Assembly (NCBI RefSeq): GCF_000379125.1
Contig: NZ_KB900626.1
Location: 738,878 to 802,877 of the forward strand
Direction: 5' to 3'
DNA: 64,000 nucleotides
From: Methylosinus sp. LW4
GTDB taxonomy: Bacteria > Pseudomonadota > Alphaproteobacteria > Rhizobiales > Beijerinckiaceae
The first letter of the stretch is position 1. Every line of letters begins with the position of its first letter. Below, in pieces: positions 25,447 to 35,884 of the stretch. The position numbers and the translations under genes were made by a program. Below the pieces are notes generated by a model that saw only the letters and a list, made by a program, of their open reading frames with translations, did no database searches and was not told the origin of the DNA.

Positions 25447-27024
25447 TCAGTCCCAGGCGCGCAGCGGGGTGAAGCGGGCGAATTTCTTCGATTGGTGGCG
25501 ATCCATGCGGGCCAGCACGTCGCGCAGGAATGTCACCGCCTCGGCGAGAAACGGCCCCTTGTTCAGCATCACGCATTCGGCGCGCTGCGCCATGGCGGCG
25601 TCCGTGGTCTCGGCCCGGCTCGGCGCGCCGTCCTTGATGAATTGGTCGAGCACCTGCGTCGCCCAGATCACCGGCACATGGGCGGCCTCGCAGAGCCAGA
25701 GAATCTCCTCCTGCATTTCGGAGAGGCGGGCGAAGCCGAGCTCGACCGCGAGATCGCCGCGGGCGATCATCACCGCCGTCGGATGATGCTGCGCTGAGCG
25801 CAGAATGAGCCGCGGCAGATTGCGCACGGCGAGCGGCGTTTCGATCTTCAGCACGATCGTCTGCTTGGGCAGAGCGCCGCGGCGCGCGGCGAGATGGTCC
25901 TGCAGGAGATCGACGTCGGCCGTCTCCTGCACGAAGGAGAAGCCGACGAGATCGGCCTCGGCGGCGACGAAATCGAGATCACGAAAATCTTTCGGCGTCA
26001 GCGGCGGGAGGCGCAGATCGGTCGTGGGGAAATTGAGGCCCTTCTCGACCTTCAGCCGCTCGCCCTTGCCGCGGGCGCTGAACACTTCCAGCTCCACGGC
26101 GCCGGCGCTCGCGCCGACGACGCGCGCGCCGATCTTCCCGTCGTTGATCCACACTTCCGCGCCCGGCGCGAGCTGGCCGATCGTCTCGGGAAAGGACGGC
26201 TGGATGGCGACAGGCCCGGCGGCGCGCGGATCGAGCGCCGCGACCATGGCGAAGCGGTCGCCGCGATAGAGGCGCAGCTTCTCGGGCGCGCGCAATTGCT
26301 CGATCCGGCACTTCGGTCCGGCGAGGTCCATCAGCACGCGGCAATTGCGGCCGAGCGCGCGCTCGCTGGCGCGTATGTTGCCGATCATCGCTTTCCAGGC
26401 GGCGGCGTCGTCATGCGCGCAATTTATGCGCGCGCAGCCCATGCCGGCCTCCATCAGGCGGCGGATCAGCTCGGGCTCGCTCGCCGCCTCGCTCGGCAGC
26501 GTGACCATCACGACGGCGTGCGGCGTCGTGGGGACGGCGCCGAAAATCAAATCGCGCGCGGCGCTCAGAGCGTCCTCGCCAGCGCGCATGGCGGCCGGGG
26601 TAGGGTAGGGGGCGTCCGCCTCGCCGCAGAGCCGCCGCAGCGTCGCCAGAAGCGCATCCAGCGCCTCCATCACCTTGGCCTCGCTGCGGCCGAGCGAGGA
26701 GAGGCCGAAAGCCGAGAGGCGCGCTTGCAGATCGCTGAGATCGCGGCGGCGCAGGGCGAGATAATGGGCGAGATTTTCCGCGGCCGGCGCGAATTCTGTC
26801 GAAAACGGCCCGCCCCAGCTCGCGATGAGCGCATAGCCGTCGGCGTCGACCTCCTCGCGCAAGCGCGACAGGGCGGTCAGCAATTCTCGGAGATCGGCGC
26901 GAGCCTCGCTCGCCGGCCTGAATTCGGCGTCCTTCATTCGGGTGACGTCCACTCGCCGCGGGGGCTGAAGCTTTCTCCCTACATTGTGACGCTTTCGCAA
27001 CGCTTCTGCGCGGCGCGCCGTCAC
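25447..27024 (-). CDS. pyk: Pyruvate kinase-like protein with N-terminal extension
   Basis: Up to 525 residues. The pyruvate kinase barrel occupies about residues 165-525, with [54 protein letters not shown] and [10 protein letters not shown] followed by SRAETTDAA. About 160 helical residues precede the barrel and the usual C-terminal regulatory domain is missing, unlike classical PykA/PykF. The GTG start overlaps the rpe stop by four bases; an internal ATG at 26937 is an alternative. It closes the prk-tkt-fba-rpe cluster, where it would turn phosphoenolpyruvate into pyruvate with ATP formation. Whether this reduced form keeps that activity is inference. Confidence 0.85.
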   Translation of the reverse strand: MTARRAEALRKRHNVGRKLQPPRRVDVTRMKDAEFRPASEARADLRELLTALSRLREEVDADGYALIASWGGPFSTEFAPAAENLAHYLALRRRDLSDLQARLSAFGLSSLGRSEAKVMEALDALLATLRRLCGEADAPYPTPAAMRAGEDALSAARDLIFGAVPTTPHAVVMVTLPSEAASEPELIRRLMEAGMGCARINCAHDDAAAWKAMIGNIRASERALGRNCRVLMDLAGPKCRIEQLRAPEKLRLYRGDRFAMVAALDPRAAGPVAIQPSFPETIGQLAPGAEVWINDGKIGARVVGASAGAVELEVFSARGKGERLKVEKGLNFPTTDLRLPPLTPKDFRDLDFVAAEADLVGFSFVQETADVDLLQDHLAARRGALPKQTIVLKIETPLAVRNLPRLILRSAQHHPTAVMIARGDLAVELGFARLSEMQEEILWLCEAAHVPVIWATQVLDQFIKDGAPSRAETTDAAMAQRAECVMLNKGPFLAEAVTFLRDVLARMDRHQSKKFARFTPLRAWD

Positions 27025-27707
27025 ACGGCCAGCGCGCCGGCCGCCGCCGCCGCGCCGCGCAGGGCGGCGATGTTCTCGCGATAGGCCGCGGCGCCGGTCC
27101 CGGCGAAGACGGCGGAGCCGGCGACGAGAACATCGGCCCCGGCCTCGACGATCGCCGTCGCCGTCTGCCGCGTCACGCCGCCATCGACCTCGAGGAAGAT
27201 ATCACGCCGGCCGATCATCTCGCGGATGCGGCGAATCTTGTCGATCTGCGAGGGGATGAAGCCTTGCCCGCCGAAGCCCGGATCGACGCTCATCACCAGA
27301 ATGAGATCGACGTCGTCGAGCACATAATCGAGCGCGCGTTCGCTGGTGCCGGGATTGAGCGAGACGCCGGCCTTTTTGCCGAGCGAGCGAATGAGCCGCA
27401 GCGAGCGGTGCAGATGCGCGCCGGCCTCTGCGTGCAGTGTGATGATGTCGGCGCCGGCCTCGGCGAAGGCGGCGACATAAGGGTCGACCGGCTCGATCAT
27501 CAGATGCGCGTCGAAAATGCACGCGGCGTGCGGGCGCAGCGCCTTCACCACGCCGGGGCCGAAGGTGATGTTGGGCACGAAATGCCCGTCCATCACATCG
27601 AGATGAATCCAATCCGCGCCGGCGGCGACGACATCGCGCACCTCCTCGCCGAGCCGCGCGAAATCGGCGGAGAGAATGGAAGGGGCGATGATGATGTCAT
27701 TCGTCAT
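27021..27707 (-). CDS. rpe: Ribulose-phosphate 3-epimerase
   Basis: A 228-residue TIM-barrel enzyme interconverting ribulose 5-phosphate and xylulose 5-phosphate. Motifs: [19 protein letters not shown] at the N-terminus, [18 protein letters not shown] near 37-54, [16 protein letters not shown] near 137-152 and [12 protein letters not shown] near 178. ATG 27705-27707 is chosen over upstream in-frame codons because GGAG lies six bases before it. Downstream it overlaps pyk; upstream is fba, across about 87 bases carrying a hairpin. Confidence 0.95.
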   Translation of the reverse strand: MTNDIIIAPSILSADFARLGEEVRDVVAAGADWIHLDVMDGHFVPNITFGPGVVKALRPHAACIFDAHLMIEPVDPYVAAFAEAGADIITLHAEAGAHLHRSLRLIRSLGKKAGVSLNPGTSERALDYVLDDVDLILVMSVDPGFGGQGFIPSQIDKIRRIREMIGRRDIFLEVDGGVTRQTATAIVEAGADVLVAGSAVFAGTGAAAYRENIAALRGAAAAAGALAV

Positions 27708-27741
27708 GCTGAACTCCATCGTTACCCGCGCGCCGAGACGC

Positions 27742-27774
27742 TCTCCTTCTCCCACCAGTGGAAAAGGAGAGCGC
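27742..27774. repeat. REP-like hairpin between fba and rpe
   Basis: CTCTCCTT and AAGGAGAG pair across a short loop (CTCCCACCAGTGGA in part). It resembles one half of the REP elements near hsdS (CTTCTCCCAC...). It could reduce read-through or stabilise the fba transcript; no T tract follows in either direction. Confidence 0.5.
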
Positions 27775-27794
27775 GAACCTTCTTCGGCTGCGCC

Positions 27795-28877
27795 TCACTC
27801 CGCAGCCTTGGCCCCGGCGAATTGCGGATCGAGCGCGCCGCTGGCGTAGCGCTTGGCCATATCGGCGAGCGGGATCGGCTTGATCTTGCTCGCTTGGCCC
27901 GCGGCGCCGAATTCCTCATAGCGCTGCTTGCAGACTTTGCGCATCGCCTCCTGCGCCGGCTTCAGATATTTGCGCGGGTCGAACTCGCCCTTGTTCTTCA
28001 GCAGAGTCGCGCGAATGGAGGCGGTGACGGCGATGCGGCAGTCGGTGTCGATGTTGATCTTGCGCACGCCATATTTGATGCCGCGCTGAATCTCCTCGAC
28101 CGGCACGCCCCAGGTCTGCGGCATCTCGCCGCCGGCCTCGTTGAAGGCGTCCTGCAAATCCTGCGGCACGGAGGAGGAGCCGTGCATCACGAGATGCGTG
28201 TTCGGCAAGCGATTGTGAATCTCCTCGATCACATGCATCGCGAGAATGGCGCCGTCGGGCTTGCGCGAGAATTTGTAAGCGCCGTGCGAGGTGCCCATGG
28301 CGATGGCGAGAGCGTCGACCTTGGTGCGCGCGACGAAATCCACCGCCTGGCTGGGGTCGGTCAGCAGCTGGTCGTGGCTGAGCTTGCCCTCGGCGCCATG
28401 GCCGTCCTCTTTCTCGCCCTCGCCGGTCTCCAGCGAGCCGAGCACGCCGAGCTCGCCCTCGACCGAAGCGCCGACCCAATGGGCGAGATCGACGACGCGG
28501 CGCGTCACCGCGACATTGTAGTCATAGCTCGCCGGCGTCTTGCCGTCGGCCTCCAGCGAGCCGTCCATCATCACCGAGGTGAAGCCGAAGCGAATGGCGC
28601 TGGCGCAGGTGGCTTCGCTATTGCCGTGGTCCTGGTGCATGACCAGCGGAATGTCGGGATACATGATCGCCAGCGCCTCGATCATCTTGGCCAGCATCAC
28701 GTCATTGGCGTAGGAGCGGGCGCCGCGGCTCGCCTGGATGATGACCGGCGCGTCGACGGAGGCGGCGGCTTCCATCACCGCGAGGCCCTGCTCCATATTG
28801 TTGATATTGAAGGCCGGCACGCCATAGTCGTGCTCGGCGGCGTGGTCGAGCAATTGTCTCAGGGTGATGAGCGCCAT
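27795..28877 (-). CDS. fba: Class II fructose-bisphosphate aldolase, Calvin-cycle subtype
   Basis: A 360-residue zinc-dependent aldolase that cleaves or forms fructose 1,6-bisphosphate (also sedoheptulose 1,7-bisphosphate in this subtype). It begins [20 protein letters not shown]. Metal-binding residues are in MHQDHGNSE near 80-88; other motifs are [42 protein letters not shown] and HGSSSVPQ, all typical of the CbbA-type enzyme. It lies between tkt and rpe on the same strand. Confidence 0.95.
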   Translation of the reverse strand: MALITLRQLLDHAAEHDYGVPAFNINNMEQGLAVMEAAASVDAPVIIQASRGARSYANDVMLAKMIEALAIMYPDIPLVMHQDHGNSEATCASAIRFGFTSVMMDGSLEADGKTPASYDYNVAVTRRVVDLAHWVGASVEGELGVLGSLETGEGEKEDGHGAEGKLSHDQLLTDPSQAVDFVARTKVDALAIAMGTSHGAYKFSRKPDGAILAMHVIEEIHNRLPNTHLVMHGSSSVPQDLQDAFNEAGGEMPQTWGVPVEEIQRGIKYGVRKINIDTDCRIAVTASIRATLLKNKGEFDPRKYLKPAQEAMRKVCKQRYEEFGAAGQASKIKPIPLADMAKRYASGALDPQFAGAKAAE

Positions 28878-29142
28878 TTGCGGTGTCCTCCCAGTGCCGG
28901 AATTCGATTAAAGTCTAAGACGGCGCCGCCAGAGCAATATGGGGGGCGCAGGCCGATTCCGCTGATAGCGATATAGCGGAGCGCGGGCGATGTCATCACC
29001 TCCCGCGGCCGTGCGCCGAGAATTGCGGCGTCCTCTCGCGAGGGTTTCTCTTGGTCTATTCGTTCGAGCTCGAAATCGACTATTCGTTTCTGCCGGCGCG
29101 ACGCCCGCGAAGCCGCGGGCGCCGTTCCGATTACGCCAATCG
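28878..29142. other. Gap between tkt and fba
   Basis: About 265 bases with no supported gene. It probably carries the fba leader and perhaps its own promoter. Open frames here are short and Arg-rich. Confidence 0.35.
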
Positions 29143-31143
29143 TCAGAGCAGCGCTTGCGCGGTTCCGGCGACGCCTTCGGCCGTGATGCCGAAACGGGCG
29201 TAGAGCGCATCCGCCGGCGCGCTCGCGCCGAAGCCGGTCATGCCGACGAAAGCGCCGCGCTCGCCGATCCAGCGGTCCCAGCCGAGCCGCGCGGCGGCCT
29301 CCACCGCGACGCGCGGCGCCGAGCCGAGCACGCTGGCGCGATAGGTCGGCGATTGCGTCTCGAACAGCTCCCAGCAGGGCATGGAGACGACGGCCGCGCG
29401 CACGCCCCGCGTCCACAGAAGGTCGGCGGCGGCGAGCGCGATCTGCACTTCCGAGCCGGTGGCGATGAGCGTCACATGGCGCCCGCCGCTCGGCTCGCGC
29501 AGCACATAGGCGCCGCGGGCCGTGAGATTCTCGCCGATCGGCCGCTCCAGCGTCGCCAAATTCTGGCGCGACAGGCTCAGCACGGAAGGCGTCGTCCGCG
29601 CATTGAGGGCGATTTCCCAGCTCTCCGCCGTCTCGATCGCGTCCGCCGGGCGGAACACATAGAGATTGGGCAGGGCGCGCAGCGAGGCGAGATGCTCGAT
29701 CGGCTGATGCGTCGGCCCGTCCTCGCCGAGGCCGATGGAATCATGCGTCAGCACATAGACGACGCGTTGGCCCATCAGCGCGGAGAGGCGGATCGCGCCG
29801 CGCGCATAGTCCGAGAAGACGAGAAAGGTTCCGCCATAGGGAACGAAGCCGCCGTGCAGCGCTATGCCGTTCATCGCGGCGGCCATGCCATGCTCGCGCA
29901 CGCCATAGTGAATGTAGCGGCCAGCGAAATTCTCTGCCGAGACGGAGCCGAGCCCTTTGGTGATGGTGAAGTTGGAGTGGGTGAGATCGGCGGAGCCGCC
30001 GATCGTGGCGTCGGTCGCGGCGTTGATGACGCCGAGCACGGTCTCGGAGGATTTGCGCGTCGCCACCTTGGGCCGCTCGGTGGCGAAGCTCTCGCGCAGC
30101 GCGCGCAGCGACGCGGCCACGGCGCCGGAGACGTCGCCCTTCAGAAAATTCTCGAATTGGTCGCGCTTGGGCGAGGCGGCGAGGCGCTGCTCCCAGGCGA
30201 GCCTTTCGCTCTCGCCGCGGCGGCCGGCGGCGCGCCATGCCTCCAGCGTCTCCGCCGGAATCTCGAAAGGCTCATAGGGCCAGCCGAGTTCGGCGCGGGC
30301 GAGCTCGATCTCCGATGCGCCGAGCGGCGCGCCGTGAACCGTCTCCTTGCCCTGCTTGCCCGGCGAGCCATAGCCGATGACGCTGCGGCAGGCGATCAGC
30401 GACGGGCGCGCGTCCTGCTGCGCGGCGGCGAGCGCGGCGGCGATCTCCGCCGGCGCATGGCCGTCCACGCGCTGCACATGCCAGCCGGCGGCGGCGAAAC
30501 GCGCCAGCTGATCGGTGGAGGTGGAGAGCGTCGTCGGCCCGTCGATGGATATGCCATTGTCGTCCCACAGAACGATCAGCCGGCCGAGCTTCAAATGGCC
30601 CGCGAGGTCGATCGCCTCATGGCTGACGCCTTCCATCAGGCAGCCGTCGCCGGCGATGACATAGGTGCGATGGTCGACGATCTCGTCGCCGAAACGCGCC
30701 GCCTGCAGCCGCTCGGCGATGGCGAGGCCGACGGCGGTGGCGAGGCCCTGGCCGAGCGGGCCGGTCGTCGTCTCGACGCCGACGGTGTGGCCGAACTCGG
30801 GATGGCCGGGGGTCTTGGAGTCGAGCTGGCGGAAGCTTTTCAGATCGTCGATCGTAACGCCCGGATAGCCGAGCAGATAGACGAGCGCATAGAGCAGCAT
30901 GGAGCCATGTCCCGCCGACAGCACGAAGCGGTCGCGGTCCGCCCAGTCCGGCGCCGAGGCGTCGAATTTCACGAACTGACGAAACAGCACCGCGGCGACG
31001 TCGGCCATGCCCATGGGCATGCCGGGATGGCCGGATTTGGCCTTCTCCACCGCGTCCATCGCCAGCGCGCGAATGGCGTTGGCGGCGCGGCGCTCGTCCT
31101 CGGCCGCGGCGACTTCGGCGACAGTCTCCAAAACATTCGACAT
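29143..31143 (-). CDS. tkt: Transketolase
   Basis: A 666-residue thiamine-diphosphate enzyme that moves two-carbon units between sugar phosphates. The N-terminal part has [19 protein letters not shown] and the ThDP motif [13 protein letters not shown] near 155; the pyrimidine domain has [15 protein letters not shown] near 470. ATG 31141-31143 is preceded by GAGGAA and starts 13 bases after the prk stop, so the two genes are surely cotranscribed. In-frame codons further upstream overlap prk and were not used. Confidence 0.96.
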   Translation of the reverse strand: MSNVLETVAEVAAAEDERRAANAIRALAMDAVEKAKSGHPGMPMGMADVAAVLFRQFVKFDASAPDWADRDRFVLSAGHGSMLLYALVYLLGYPGVTIDDLKSFRQLDSKTPGHPEFGHTVGVETTTGPLGQGLATAVGLAIAERLQAARFGDEIVDHRTYVIAGDGCLMEGVSHEAIDLAGHLKLGRLIVLWDDNGISIDGPTTLSTSTDQLARFAAAGWHVQRVDGHAPAEIAAALAAAQQDARPSLIACRSVIGYGSPGKQGKETVHGAPLGASEIELARAELGWPYEPFEIPAETLEAWRAAGRRGESERLAWEQRLAASPKRDQFENFLKGDVSGAVAASLRALRESFATERPKVATRKSSETVLGVINAATDATIGGSADLTHSNFTITKGLGSVSAENFAGRYIHYGVREHGMAAAMNGIALHGGFVPYGGTFLVFSDYARGAIRLSALMGQRVVYVLTHDSIGLGEDGPTHQPIEHLASLRALPNLYVFRPADAIETAESWEIALNARTTPSVLSLSRQNLATLERPIGENLTARGAYVLREPSGGRHVTLIATGSEVQIALAAADLLWTRGVRAAVVSMPCWELFETQSPTYRASVLGSAPRVAVEAAARLGWDRWIGERGAFVGMTGFGASAPADALYARFGITAEGVAGTAQALL

Positions 31144-31156
31144 CGGGTTCGTTTCC

Positions 31157-32032
31157 TCAGGCTTCGCCACGTTTGCGTTTCATCAGCTCCAATATCCGCG
31201 GCGTGAGTATGAGCTGCATGGCGAGATCGAGCTTATTGCCCGGAATGACGATGGAATTGGCGCGCGACATCCAGCTGCCGGCGATCATCGTCACGAGATA
31301 GGGGAAATCGACGCCGCGCGGATCGCGAAAGCGGATGACGACGATCGATTCGTCCGGGCTCGGAATGGAGCGCGCGACGAAGGGATTGGAGGTGTCCACC
31401 GTCGCGGCGCGCTGGAAGTTGATGTCCGTCTCCGAGAATTGCGGGCAGATGTAATACACATAATCGTGCATCCGGCGCAGGATCGTCTCGGTGACGGCCT
31501 CGGTGGTGTAGCCGCGCGTGTTGCGGTCGCGATGGAGCTTTTGCGTCCATTCCAGATTGATGACCGGCACGACGCCGATCTTCAGATCGGCGTAGCGCGC
31601 GACATTGACGTCCTCCGTCACCACGGCGCCGTGCAGACCTTCGTAAAAAAGAAGGTCGGTATTGGCGGGCAGCTCGCGCCAGGGCGTGAATGTGCCGGGC
31701 GGCGAGGCGAGCACGGCGCCCTCGTTCGCGTCATGGACATAATGGCGATATTGCCCGCTTCCGGTCTCGCCATATTCCTTGAACAGATTCTCGAGCTCGC
31801 CGAGCAGATTGGCCTCTGGGCCGAAATGGCTGAAATGGGCGTTGCCCTGCGCCTGAGCCTCGCTCATGGCGGCTTTCATCTGGTCGCGGTCGAAGCGATG
31901 GAAGGAATCGCCTTCCACATAGGCGACCTCCACCTTCTCGCGGCGGAAAATCTGCTCGAAAGTCTGCTTGACCGAGCTGGTGCCGGCGCCGGACGAGCCG
32001 GTGATCGAGATGATCGGATGCTTGATCGACAT
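31157..32032 (-). CDS. prk: Phosphoribulokinase (class I)
   Basis: A 291-residue kinase converting ribulose 5-phosphate and ATP to ribulose 1,5-bisphosphate. It opens [20 protein letters not shown], containing the P-loop, followed by [40 protein letters not shown] and [20 protein letters not shown]. Length is usual for proteobacterial Prk. ATG 32030-32032 follows GGTGAG; the open frame above it is noncoding. It heads the prk-tkt-fba-rpe-pyk run. No RuBisCO gene is found in the window, so its product may serve as a regulatory metabolite, as shown for Methylobacterium (ligand of QscR), and not carbon fixation. Confidence 0.95.
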   Translation of the reverse strand: MSIKHPIISITGSSGAGTSSVKQTFEQIFRREKVEVAYVEGDSFHRFDRDQMKAAMSEAQAQGNAHFSHFGPEANLLGELENLFKEYGETGSGQYRHYVHDANEGAVLASPPGTFTPWRELPANTDLLFYEGLHGAVVTEDVNVARYADLKIGVVPVINLEWTQKLHRDRNTRGYTTEAVTETILRRMHDYVYYICPQFSETDINFQRAATVDTSNPFVARSIPSPDESIVVIRFRDPRGVDFPYLVTMIAGSWMSRANSIVIPGNKLDLAMQLILTPRILELMKRKRGEA

Positions 32033-32350
32033 GACGACGCTCACCGCGGGCCGGAACGGGACGCGCGAGCCGGAAGGCCGCGCTGCAATTCTCCTACAAG
32101 AAAAGCCGGGCGTTTGCTCGGCCCGCGCAAAAAAAATCTCGAACGCCGCCGCGCGCCGCCCGCCAGGGCGGAGCATGTTCTAAATTATTGTTGTTTTTCA
32201 AAATGTTGTTGTCTTGTCTCGGCGCCCTGGCCTGGCCTTGTCCTCGGCGGTGGTCCGGCGCCTTCCCGGCGCGATCGGTTGACGTCGCGGCCGGCTCGAT
32301 TAGAGAGGGCCGTCCGGCGCTCGCGCCAAAGTTCTGAAGCAGGTGATTTC
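32033..32350. other. Divergent promoter region between prk and the adenosine kinase gene
   Basis: About 320 bases. The centre holds an unusually AT-rich block (TAAATTATTGTTGTTTTTCA near 32180-32200), which probably contains promoters for one or both directions. No CbbR-type T-N11-A site could be assigned confidently by eye. Confidence 0.4.
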
Positions 32351-33352
32351 ATGTCCGCCACCTATGACCTCCTCGGAATCGGCAACGCCATCGTCGACAC
32401 TCTGGCGCGCACGGAAGACGATCAGCTGGTGGCCGCCGGCCTCCACAAGGGCGCGATGCAGCTCGTCGACGAGGCGCGCGCCGCCGAAATCTACGCCGCA
32501 ATGGGGCCGACGACGGTGATGTCCGGCGGCTCGGCGGCCAATACTCTGGTGGGCGCGGCGAGCTTTGGCCTCAGCGCGGCCTTCATCGGCAAGGTGAAGG
32601 ACGACGACGCCGGGCGCGAGTTCGCCCATGACATTCGCAAGGCCGGCGTCGCCTTCGACACGCCCGTCGCCGCCGACGGCGCCGCAACCGCGCGCTGCCT
32701 CATTCTGGTGACGCCGGACGGCCAGCGCACCATGAACACTTTCCTCGGCGCCTGCCAGGCTCTGGGGCCGGCGGATGTCGACGAGGCGCTCGTGCGCTCC
32801 GCCAAGATTCTCTATCTCGAAGGCTATCTCTGGGATCCGCCGGCCGCCAAGGAGGCCTTTCTGAAGGCCGCCAAGGCCGCCCGCGCCGCCGGCAATCGCG
32901 TCGCGCTCTCGCTCTCGGACGCGTTCTGCGTCGATCGCTATCGCGGCGAGTTCCTCGGGCTGGTGCGCGAGGGCCTCGTCGATATTCTCTTCGCCAATGA
33001 GAGCGAATTGCATTCGCTCTATGAGACGGCGGATTTCGCGACCGCGGCCAAGGCGCTCGGCGCCGAGGCCAATCTGCTCGGCGTGGTCACGCGCTCGGAG
33101 AAGGGCGTCGTCGTCGTCGAGGGAAGCAAATGCGTCGCCGTCCCCGCCTATCCGGTGGAGGAGGTCGTGGACACGACCGGGGCCGGCGATCTCTTCGCGG
33201 CGGGCTTCCTGGCCGGCCTCGCGCGCGGCGCTCTCTATGAGGGCGCGGCCTCGCTGGGCGCGCTGGCGGCGGCGGAGGTGATCTCCCATGTCGGCGCCCG
33301 GCCGCAGAAGGACCTGCTCCAGCTGGCCCGCGACCACGGCCTGCTCGCCTGA
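32351..33352 (+). CDS. PfkB-family kinase, likely adenosine kinase
   Basis: A 333-residue ribokinase-fold enzyme. N-terminal [20 protein letters not shown] and the glycine-rich [17 protein letters not shown] near 57-73 match adenosine kinase-type PfkB proteins. The catalytic loop [18 protein letters not shown] is near 275-292, with the aspartate base in GAGD. ATG 32351 is preceded by AGGTGA. It would phosphorylate adenosine or a related nucleoside or sugar; the alphaproteobacterial neighbours do not settle the substrate. Divergent from prk. Confidence 0.88.
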   Translation: MSATYDLLGIGNAIVDTLARTEDDQLVAAGLHKGAMQLVDEARAAEIYAAMGPTTVMSGGSAANTLVGAASFGLSAAFIGKVKDDDAGREFAHDIRKAGVAFDTPVAADGAATARCLILVTPDGQRTMNTFLGACQALGPADVDEALVRSAKILYLEGYLWDPPAAKEAFLKAAKAARAAGNRVALSLSDAFCVDRYRGEFLGLVREGLVDILFANESELHSLYETADFATAAKALGAEANLLGVVTRSEKGVVVVEGSKCVAVPAYPVEEVVDTTGAGDLFAAGFLAGLARGALYEGAASLGALAAAEVISHVGARPQKDLLQLARDHGLLA

Positions 33353-33512
33353 GACGTCGGCGCTTCCGCCTCTCGCTCGCCGGGGAGGCCGGGCGCCGCC
33401 TCTCATGCCCTGCGCCCGCCCTTCTCGAAGCGGGATGGTTTTCGCCCCCAGCCATAGCCATAGGCGCAAAGGCGCGTTATATCGCCCCGAACGCCACCGG
33501 ACGCGAGAGATT

Positions 33513-34274
33513 ATGACCTCTGAGCACGAGACCTCGACCCATTTCGGTTTCTCCGAAGTCGGATTGGACGAAAAGCAAGGCCTCGTGGACGATGTTTTCC
33601 ACAAGGTGGCGCGCCGCTACGACATTATGAACGATCTGATGTCCGGCGGAATGCACAGGCTGTGGAAGGATGTCTTCGCCGCCAAGGTGCGGCCCGCCCG
33701 CCGCGGCCCTTTCCGCCATTTGGACGTCGCCGGCGGCACCGGCGACATAGCCTTCCGCATCGCCAAGGCGGCGGGGCCGGAGGCGGAGATCGTCGTGCTC
33801 GACATCAACGGCGACATGCTGGACGTCGGCCGCGACCGCGCCCAGGAGCGCGGCCTCTCCGACAAGCTGGAATTCGTGCAGGCCAACGCCGAATCCCTGC
33901 CTTTCCCGGACGCGCATTTCGACGCCTACACGATCGCCTTCGGCATTCGCAACGTGCCGCGGATCGAGGTCGCGCTGGCCGAGGCGCATCGCGTGCTGAA
34001 GCCGGGCGGGCGCTTCCTGTGCCTCGAATTCTCGCAGGTCGCGATTCCGGGCCTCGACAAGATCTACGAGGCCTATTCCTTCAATGTGATCCCGGCGATC
34101 GGCAAGCTCGTCGCCGGCGACGGCGAGCCCTATCGCTATCTCGTCGAGTCCATTCAGCGCTTCCCCCGCGCGGACGAGTTCGAGCGGATGATCCGTCGCG
34201 CCGGCTTCCGCCGCACGGGCTTCGAGCGGCTGACCGGCGGCGTGGTGGCGATCCATTCCGGCTGGAAGCTCTGA
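33513..34274 (+). CDS. ubiE: Demethylmenaquinone/ubiquinone methyltransferase UbiE
   Basis: A 253-residue SAM-dependent C-methyltransferase of quinone biosynthesis. Family motifs: [20 protein letters not shown] near 29-48, [20 protein letters not shown] (SAM motif I) near 68-87, [11 protein letters not shown] near 140 and [16 protein letters not shown] near 160. It ends in the usual HSGWKL. ATG 33513 fits the family start. It is followed after 36 bases by ubiB, a common alphaproteobacterial arrangement. Confidence 0.95.
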   Translation: MTSEHETSTHFGFSEVGLDEKQGLVDDVFHKVARRYDIMNDLMSGGMHRLWKDVFAAKVRPARRGPFRHLDVAGGTGDIAFRIAKAAGPEAEIVVLDINGDMLDVGRDRAQERGLSDKLEFVQANAESLPFPDAHFDAYTIAFGIRNVPRIEVALAEAHRVLKPGGRFLCLEFSQVAIPGLDKIYEAYSFNVIPAIGKLVAGDGEPYRYLVESIQRFPRADEFERMIRRAGFRRTGFERLTGGVVAIHSGWKL

Positions 34275-34310
34275 TCTTTCCATAAACGAAAACACGAACG
34301 GCGGCTCTTC

Positions 34311-35879
34311 GTGCTCATCGGCTTCGGGCATTTCTTCCGACTGGCGCGCGCCGGCTCGATTCTGGCGCGCGAAGGCGTGTTCAAGAGCGTCGATCCGGCT
34401 GTTCTGCCCGTCCCGGCGCAATTTCTGCTGCGCTTCGGCAATCTTTTGGCGAAGCCCGGCAGCAGCGCCGGCGGCGCGCCGCAGGCGCTGGTGCGCGCCT
34501 TCGCGCAGATCGGCCCCTCCTATGTGAAGCTCGGCCAGTTTCTGGCGACGCGCCCGGATGTGGTCGGCGGCGAGATCGCCGACGCGCTGACCGCGTTGCA
34601 GGACCGCATGGAGCCCTTCGGCCGCAAGGCCGCGGTCGAGATCATCGAAAAAGCCTTCGGCAAGCCGGTCGACGAGATTTTCCTCTCCTTCGGCGAGCCG
34701 GTGGCCGCGGCCTCCATCGCCCAGGTGCATCCGGCCCGCGTCGCCTATGCGGAGGGCGAGCGCAAGGTGGCGGTGAAGGTGCTGCGGCCGGATGTGGAAC
34801 GCCATTTCCGCCGCGATCTCGCCGATATGTATATTCTCGCCCGCGCGGCCGAGCGTTTCTCGGCCGAGGCGCGGCGGCTGCGGGTGATCCAGGTCGTCGA
34901 CACGCTGGCCCGCTCGGTGAAGCTCGAGACGGACTTTCGCCTGGAGGCGGCGGCGGCCTCGGAGTTTCGCGACAATGTGGCGGACGACCCCGATATTCGC
35001 GCTCCCAGTGTCGATTGGGACCGCACGACGCGCGAGGTGCTGACGCTGGAATGGATCGACGGCGCGCCGCTGTCGGACATCGGCCGCGTCGCCGCCATGG
35101 GCCATGATCTGAAGGATCTGGGCCGCAAGGTGCTGCAGTCCTTCCTGCGCACGGCGATGCGGGACGGCTTCTTTCACGCCGACATGCATCAGGGCAATCT
35201 CTTCGTCGATCGCAAGGGACGGCTCGTCGCCATCGATTTCGGCATTATGGGCCGGCTCGGCTTCAAGGAGCGGCGCTTTCTGGCCGAGATTCTATTCGGC
35301 TTCATCACCCGCGATTACAAGCGCGTCGCCGAGGTGCATTTCGAGGCGGGCTATGTGCCGCCCATTCACTCGGTCGAGGAATTCTCGCAGGCCCTGCGCG
35401 CCATCGGCGAGCCGCTGCACACGGCGAATGCGCAGGACATTTCCATGGCGCGGCTGCTCACTCTGCTCTTCGAGGTGACGGCGCTGTTCGACATGCGCAC
35501 GCGCACCGAGCTGGTGCTGCTGCAAAAGACCATGGTGGTGGCCGAGGGCGTCGCCCGCTCGCTCGATCCATCGCTGAATATTTGGCGGACGTCCGATCCG
35601 GTCGTGCGCAGCTGGATCGAGGATAATCTCGGCCCCAAGGCCAAGCTCGAGGACGCCGGCCGCGCCGCGATCGAGGTCGCCAAATTCACGACGCGCCTGC
35701 CCAAAATCCTCAATGACGCGGAGGCGGCCGTCGAAATGCTGGCCTTTGCGGGCACGAAGGGGATTCGACTCTCGGAAGATTCGCTGGAAGGTCTGGCGCG
35801 GGCGCGGCGGCGGGCGGATCGCTGGTTCATGTTGGCCGTCGTGCTGACAGCGCTGCTGGCCATTCACTGGATGAGGTGA
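34311..35879 (+). CDS. ubiB: UbiB-type protein kinase-like ATPase of ubiquinone biosynthesis
   Basis: A 522-residue atypical kinase-fold protein that supports ubiquinone biosynthesis at the membrane. The KxGQ motif is in SYVKLGQFLATRPD near 69-82, the alanine-rich loop in AAASIAQVHPA near 128, the catalytic region in FHADMHQGNLFVD near 285-297 and the metal-binding DFG in AIDFGIMGRLGF near 304. The C-terminus has a hydrophobic segment (WFMLAVVLTALLAIHWM) that anchors it in the inner membrane. The start is GTG. Confidence 0.95.
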   Translation: MLIGFGHFFRLARAGSILAREGVFKSVDPAVLPVPAQFLLRFGNLLAKPGSSAGGAPQALVRAFAQIGPSYVKLGQFLATRPDVVGGEIADALTALQDRMEPFGRKAAVEIIEKAFGKPVDEIFLSFGEPVAAASIAQVHPARVAYAEGERKVAVKVLRPDVERHFRRDLADMYILARAAERFSAEARRLRVIQVVDTLARSVKLETDFRLEAAAASEFRDNVADDPDIRAPSVDWDRTTREVLTLEWIDGAPLSDIGRVAAMGHDLKDLGRKVLQSFLRTAMRDGFFHADMHQGNLFVDRKGRLVAIDFGIMGRLGFKERRFLAEILFGFITRDYKRVAEVHFEAGYVPPIHSVEEFSQALRAIGEPLHTANAQDISMARLLTLLFEVTALFDMRTRTELVLLQKTMVVAEGVARSLDPSLNIWRTSDPVVRSWIEDNLGPKAKLEDAGRAAIEVAKFTTRLPKILNDAEAAVEMLAFAGTKGIRLSEDSLEGLARARRRADRWFMLAVVLTALLAIHWMR

Positions 35880-35884
35880 GATCG

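Noticed and set aside
25447..32032. Complete Calvin cycle operon
   Set aside because: No RuBisCO subunits, fructose-bisphosphatase or CbbR-type regulator are in the window.
31007..32350. Long N-terminal extension of the PfkB kinase
   Set aside because: It is antisense to prk and the strong ribosome site and family start lie at 32351.
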